This document shows, in pieces, positions 5,656-6,957 of a DNA stretch of 6,957 nucleotides. Location: assembly GCA_038215275.1 (NCBI GenBank), contig JBBQRA010000280.1:1-6957 (forward strand), read 5' to 3'. Source of the stretch: Ga0077553 sp038215275. Its GTDB lineage: Bacteria > Acidobacteriota > Terriglobia > Bryobacterales > Bryobacteraceae. Made by a program: the position numbers and the translations under genes. The stretch's first letter is position 1. The number at the start of each line of letters is the position of its first letter. The notes beneath the pieces were generated by a model, which was not told the origin of the DNA, did not search any database, and saw only the letters and a list, made by a program, of their open reading frames with translations.

Positions 5656-6957
5656 ATGCTCCTTCCGATCTTGGCACTGGGGATCGCCGCCGCCGCCGGC
5701 TTTGGCACGGCGTGGGGGATGCTTGCGCGGCGACGGACGCAGCGCTTCGCGCGCCTTTCCGCTGTCCACGAGATCGCAGAGAAAATCCTCGCCACCACAG
5801 TCGGCGTTGACCTGGCAGCTGTTCTACAATCGCATGCCGGCGATGCGTTCGGCGCCGCCGATGTCCTGCTCTACCGCTATCGTCGCCACCAGCGCGTACT
5901 CGAACCCGTCCGCGCCGGTCTTGCGTACATCGAACTGCCAGACTCGGCCGACGCCACCTTCGCCCGTCTACCAAACCTTCTGCCGATCCGCGCCAACGGA
6001 CAGGTGCTCGGCGCGCTTGAACTCCGCGACGCAGCCACCGGAGCCTTTGAGCAGGGCTTGGTCCGGCATCTCAGCGTCATCATCGGCGCGGCCCTTCAGG
6101 TTCAGGATCAGCAGCAGGTGCGCGAACACCTCCGCCGCACGGAACAACTCGCCATGGCCGGCCAAATGCTCTCCGCGATAGCCGCCGAACTCCGCGAACC
6201 CATCTGTGAAATCCGGCTCCAGGCTGACGCCCTCCTCGAACGCCAATCGGATTCTGTAACCGCTCAGGAGATCCGCCGTATCGCCCGCCACGCCGGACAA
6301 ACCGCGGATACGGTCGAACGCCTCGTCGGCTTCGCCCGTACCGACCGGACCGAGATTTCCACTCTCGACCTCAACCGTCTCCTGCGTGGCCTCCTCCAAC
6401 TTCGCGACTCGGCCCATCGCACCCGCGGCGTCGAGGTGCGGTCAGATTGGAACCGCGAGCCCGTCTACGTCGAAGGCGTCCGTGCCCAACTCGAAGAGGC
6501 CATGCTCCAACTCCTCTTCCACGCGGAGCAGACCGCTCACCGGCTCACCCTCGCAACGCGTGAGACCGGCGGATCTGCTCTTATCCGCTTCGAGTTCGCC
6601 AATCCGGAGAGCACGGCCGAACTGGCCCTTTGCCGTAGCCTCCTCCGCGCCCACGGCGGCGAACTCTCCGTCTCCATCGAAGGCTTCGTGATCGAACTCC
6701 CCGCCGTCGCGGCCCCGGTGGTTCGCATCCCCGAACCCATCGCTCCCGGCGGACCCTCGCGCCCCATGACTGTCCTGGTAATCGAGCCCGACGACGCCTC
6801 CCAACGGCGCCTCTTAACCGGGCTCGGCGAGGCCGGCCACCGCGTCGTCCCCGTCACCAGCGCCGAAGAGGGTATCGACCTGCTCCGCCGCATCCACTTC
6901 GACGCCGCCTTCTGCTCGACGCGCCTTTCCGGCATGAAATGGATCGACTTCCTTGAA
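5656..6957 (+). CDS. Membrane-anchored hybrid histidine-kinase-like protein lacking catalytic residues (pseudokinase), 3' end outside window
   Basis: The 434 visible residues follow hybrid sensor kinase order. Residues 2-23 form one hydrophobic segment followed by RRR, a likely membrane anchor with the rest cytoplasmic. About 32-150 resembles a GAF domain (LLPIRANGQVLGALELRD at 108-125). A linker leads to a DHp-like pair of helices (about 160-230, EQLAMAGQMLSAIAAELREP), where the H-box reads IAAELREP, so A177 replaces the phosphoacceptor His. The CA-like region (about 238-350) keeps LDLNRLL and LEEAMLQLLFHAEQ, but Q285 and H289 replace the N-box Asn residues. The G1/G2 boxes and lid are absent before RAHGGELSVS. 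A receiver-like domain starts at 371 (MTVLVIEPDD); in FDAAFCSTRLSGM the phosphoacceptor Asp is S421. No stop or frameshift appears. The start is ATG 5656, with weak GCGGA upstream. A phosphorylation-independent scaffold or modulator role is inference; downstream domains are unknown. Confidence 0.85.
   Translation, partial: MLLPILALGIAAAAGFGTAWGMLARRRTQRFARLSAVHEIAEKILATTVGVDLAAVLQSHAGDAFGAADVLLYRYRRHQRVLEPVRAGLAYIELPDSADATFARLPNLLPIRANGQVLGALELRDAATGAFEQGLVRHLSVIIGAALQVQDQQQVREHLRRTEQLAMAGQMLSAIAAELREPICEIRLQADALLERQSDSVTAQEIRRIARHAGQTADTVERLVGFARTDRTEISTLDLNRLLRGLLQLRDSAHRTRGVEVRSDWNREPVYVEGVRAQLEEAMLQLLFHAEQTAHRLTLATRETGGSALIRFEFANPESTAELALCRSLLRAHGGELSVSIEGFVIELPAVAAPVVRIPEPIAPGGPSRPMTVLVIEPDDASQRRLLTGLGEAGHRVVPVTSAEEGIDLLRRIHFDAAFCSTRLSGMKWIDFLE

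Noticed and set aside
5008..5769. Minus-strand frame of 253 codons opposite the HAD gene
   Set aside because: The plus-strand HAD frame has all four HAD motifs; the antisense frame is a mirror effect of codon bias.
6121..6240. A frameshift or sequencing error as the cause of the missing H-box His
   Set aside because: The flanking codons on both sides stay in one frame and match the HisKA pattern residue by residue (LAMAGQ.., IAAELREP..), so His to Ala is a substitution within an intact frame.

Overview
The window is GC-rich bacterial DNA, packed with six protein genes and almost no intergenic space. GC-rich wobble positions, a type II NADH dehydrogenase, a flagellar switch gene, a ligase/exonuclease repair pair and a hybrid sensor protein together suggest a free-living Gram-negative soil or aquatic bacterium. 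An acidobacterium of the Solibacter/Bryobacter type would fit, but that is an impression from gene style. No RNA gene, insertion sequence, CRISPR array or prophage gene was seen, and no gene-free stretch exceeds about 70 bases.

Left part (1-2628, minus strand): a two-gene repair operon. An MBL/beta-CASP exonuclease of the 'ligase-associated' family (1645-2628) is read first and overlaps by 4 bases (GTGA) the ATP-dependent DNA ligase that follows (1648 down past position 1). The ligase has its full catalytic core and OB domain, but its reading frame runs past the usual end of the family, through a run of 14 G (minus strand), and leaves the window without a stop.

Middle (2651-4901): ndh (type II NADH:quinone oxidoreductase, plus strand) starts only 22 bases from the exonuclease start, so the two are tightly divergent. 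It ends convergently inside the last codons of a solitary fliM (flagellar switch protein, minus strand), with a 32-base tail-to-tail overlap.

Right part (4972-6957, plus strand): a beta-phosphoglucomutase-like HAD hydrolase followed 6 bases later by a membrane-anchored protein built like a hybrid histidine kinase (TM, GAF, DHp, CA, receiver), cut by the window end. Its phosphoacceptor His is Ala, both N-box Asn are replaced, the G1/G2 glycine boxes and ATP lid are missing, and the receiver phosphoacceptor Asp is Ser. The frame is nevertheless intact over 434 codons. This apparently catalytically dead pseudo-hybrid kinase, sitting in a likely operon with a sugar-phosphate-type HAD enzyme, is the most interesting item here.

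The plus strand is richer in C than G in the lines I counted by hand, in genes of both orientations, so this looks like replication-strand skew rather than a coding effect.
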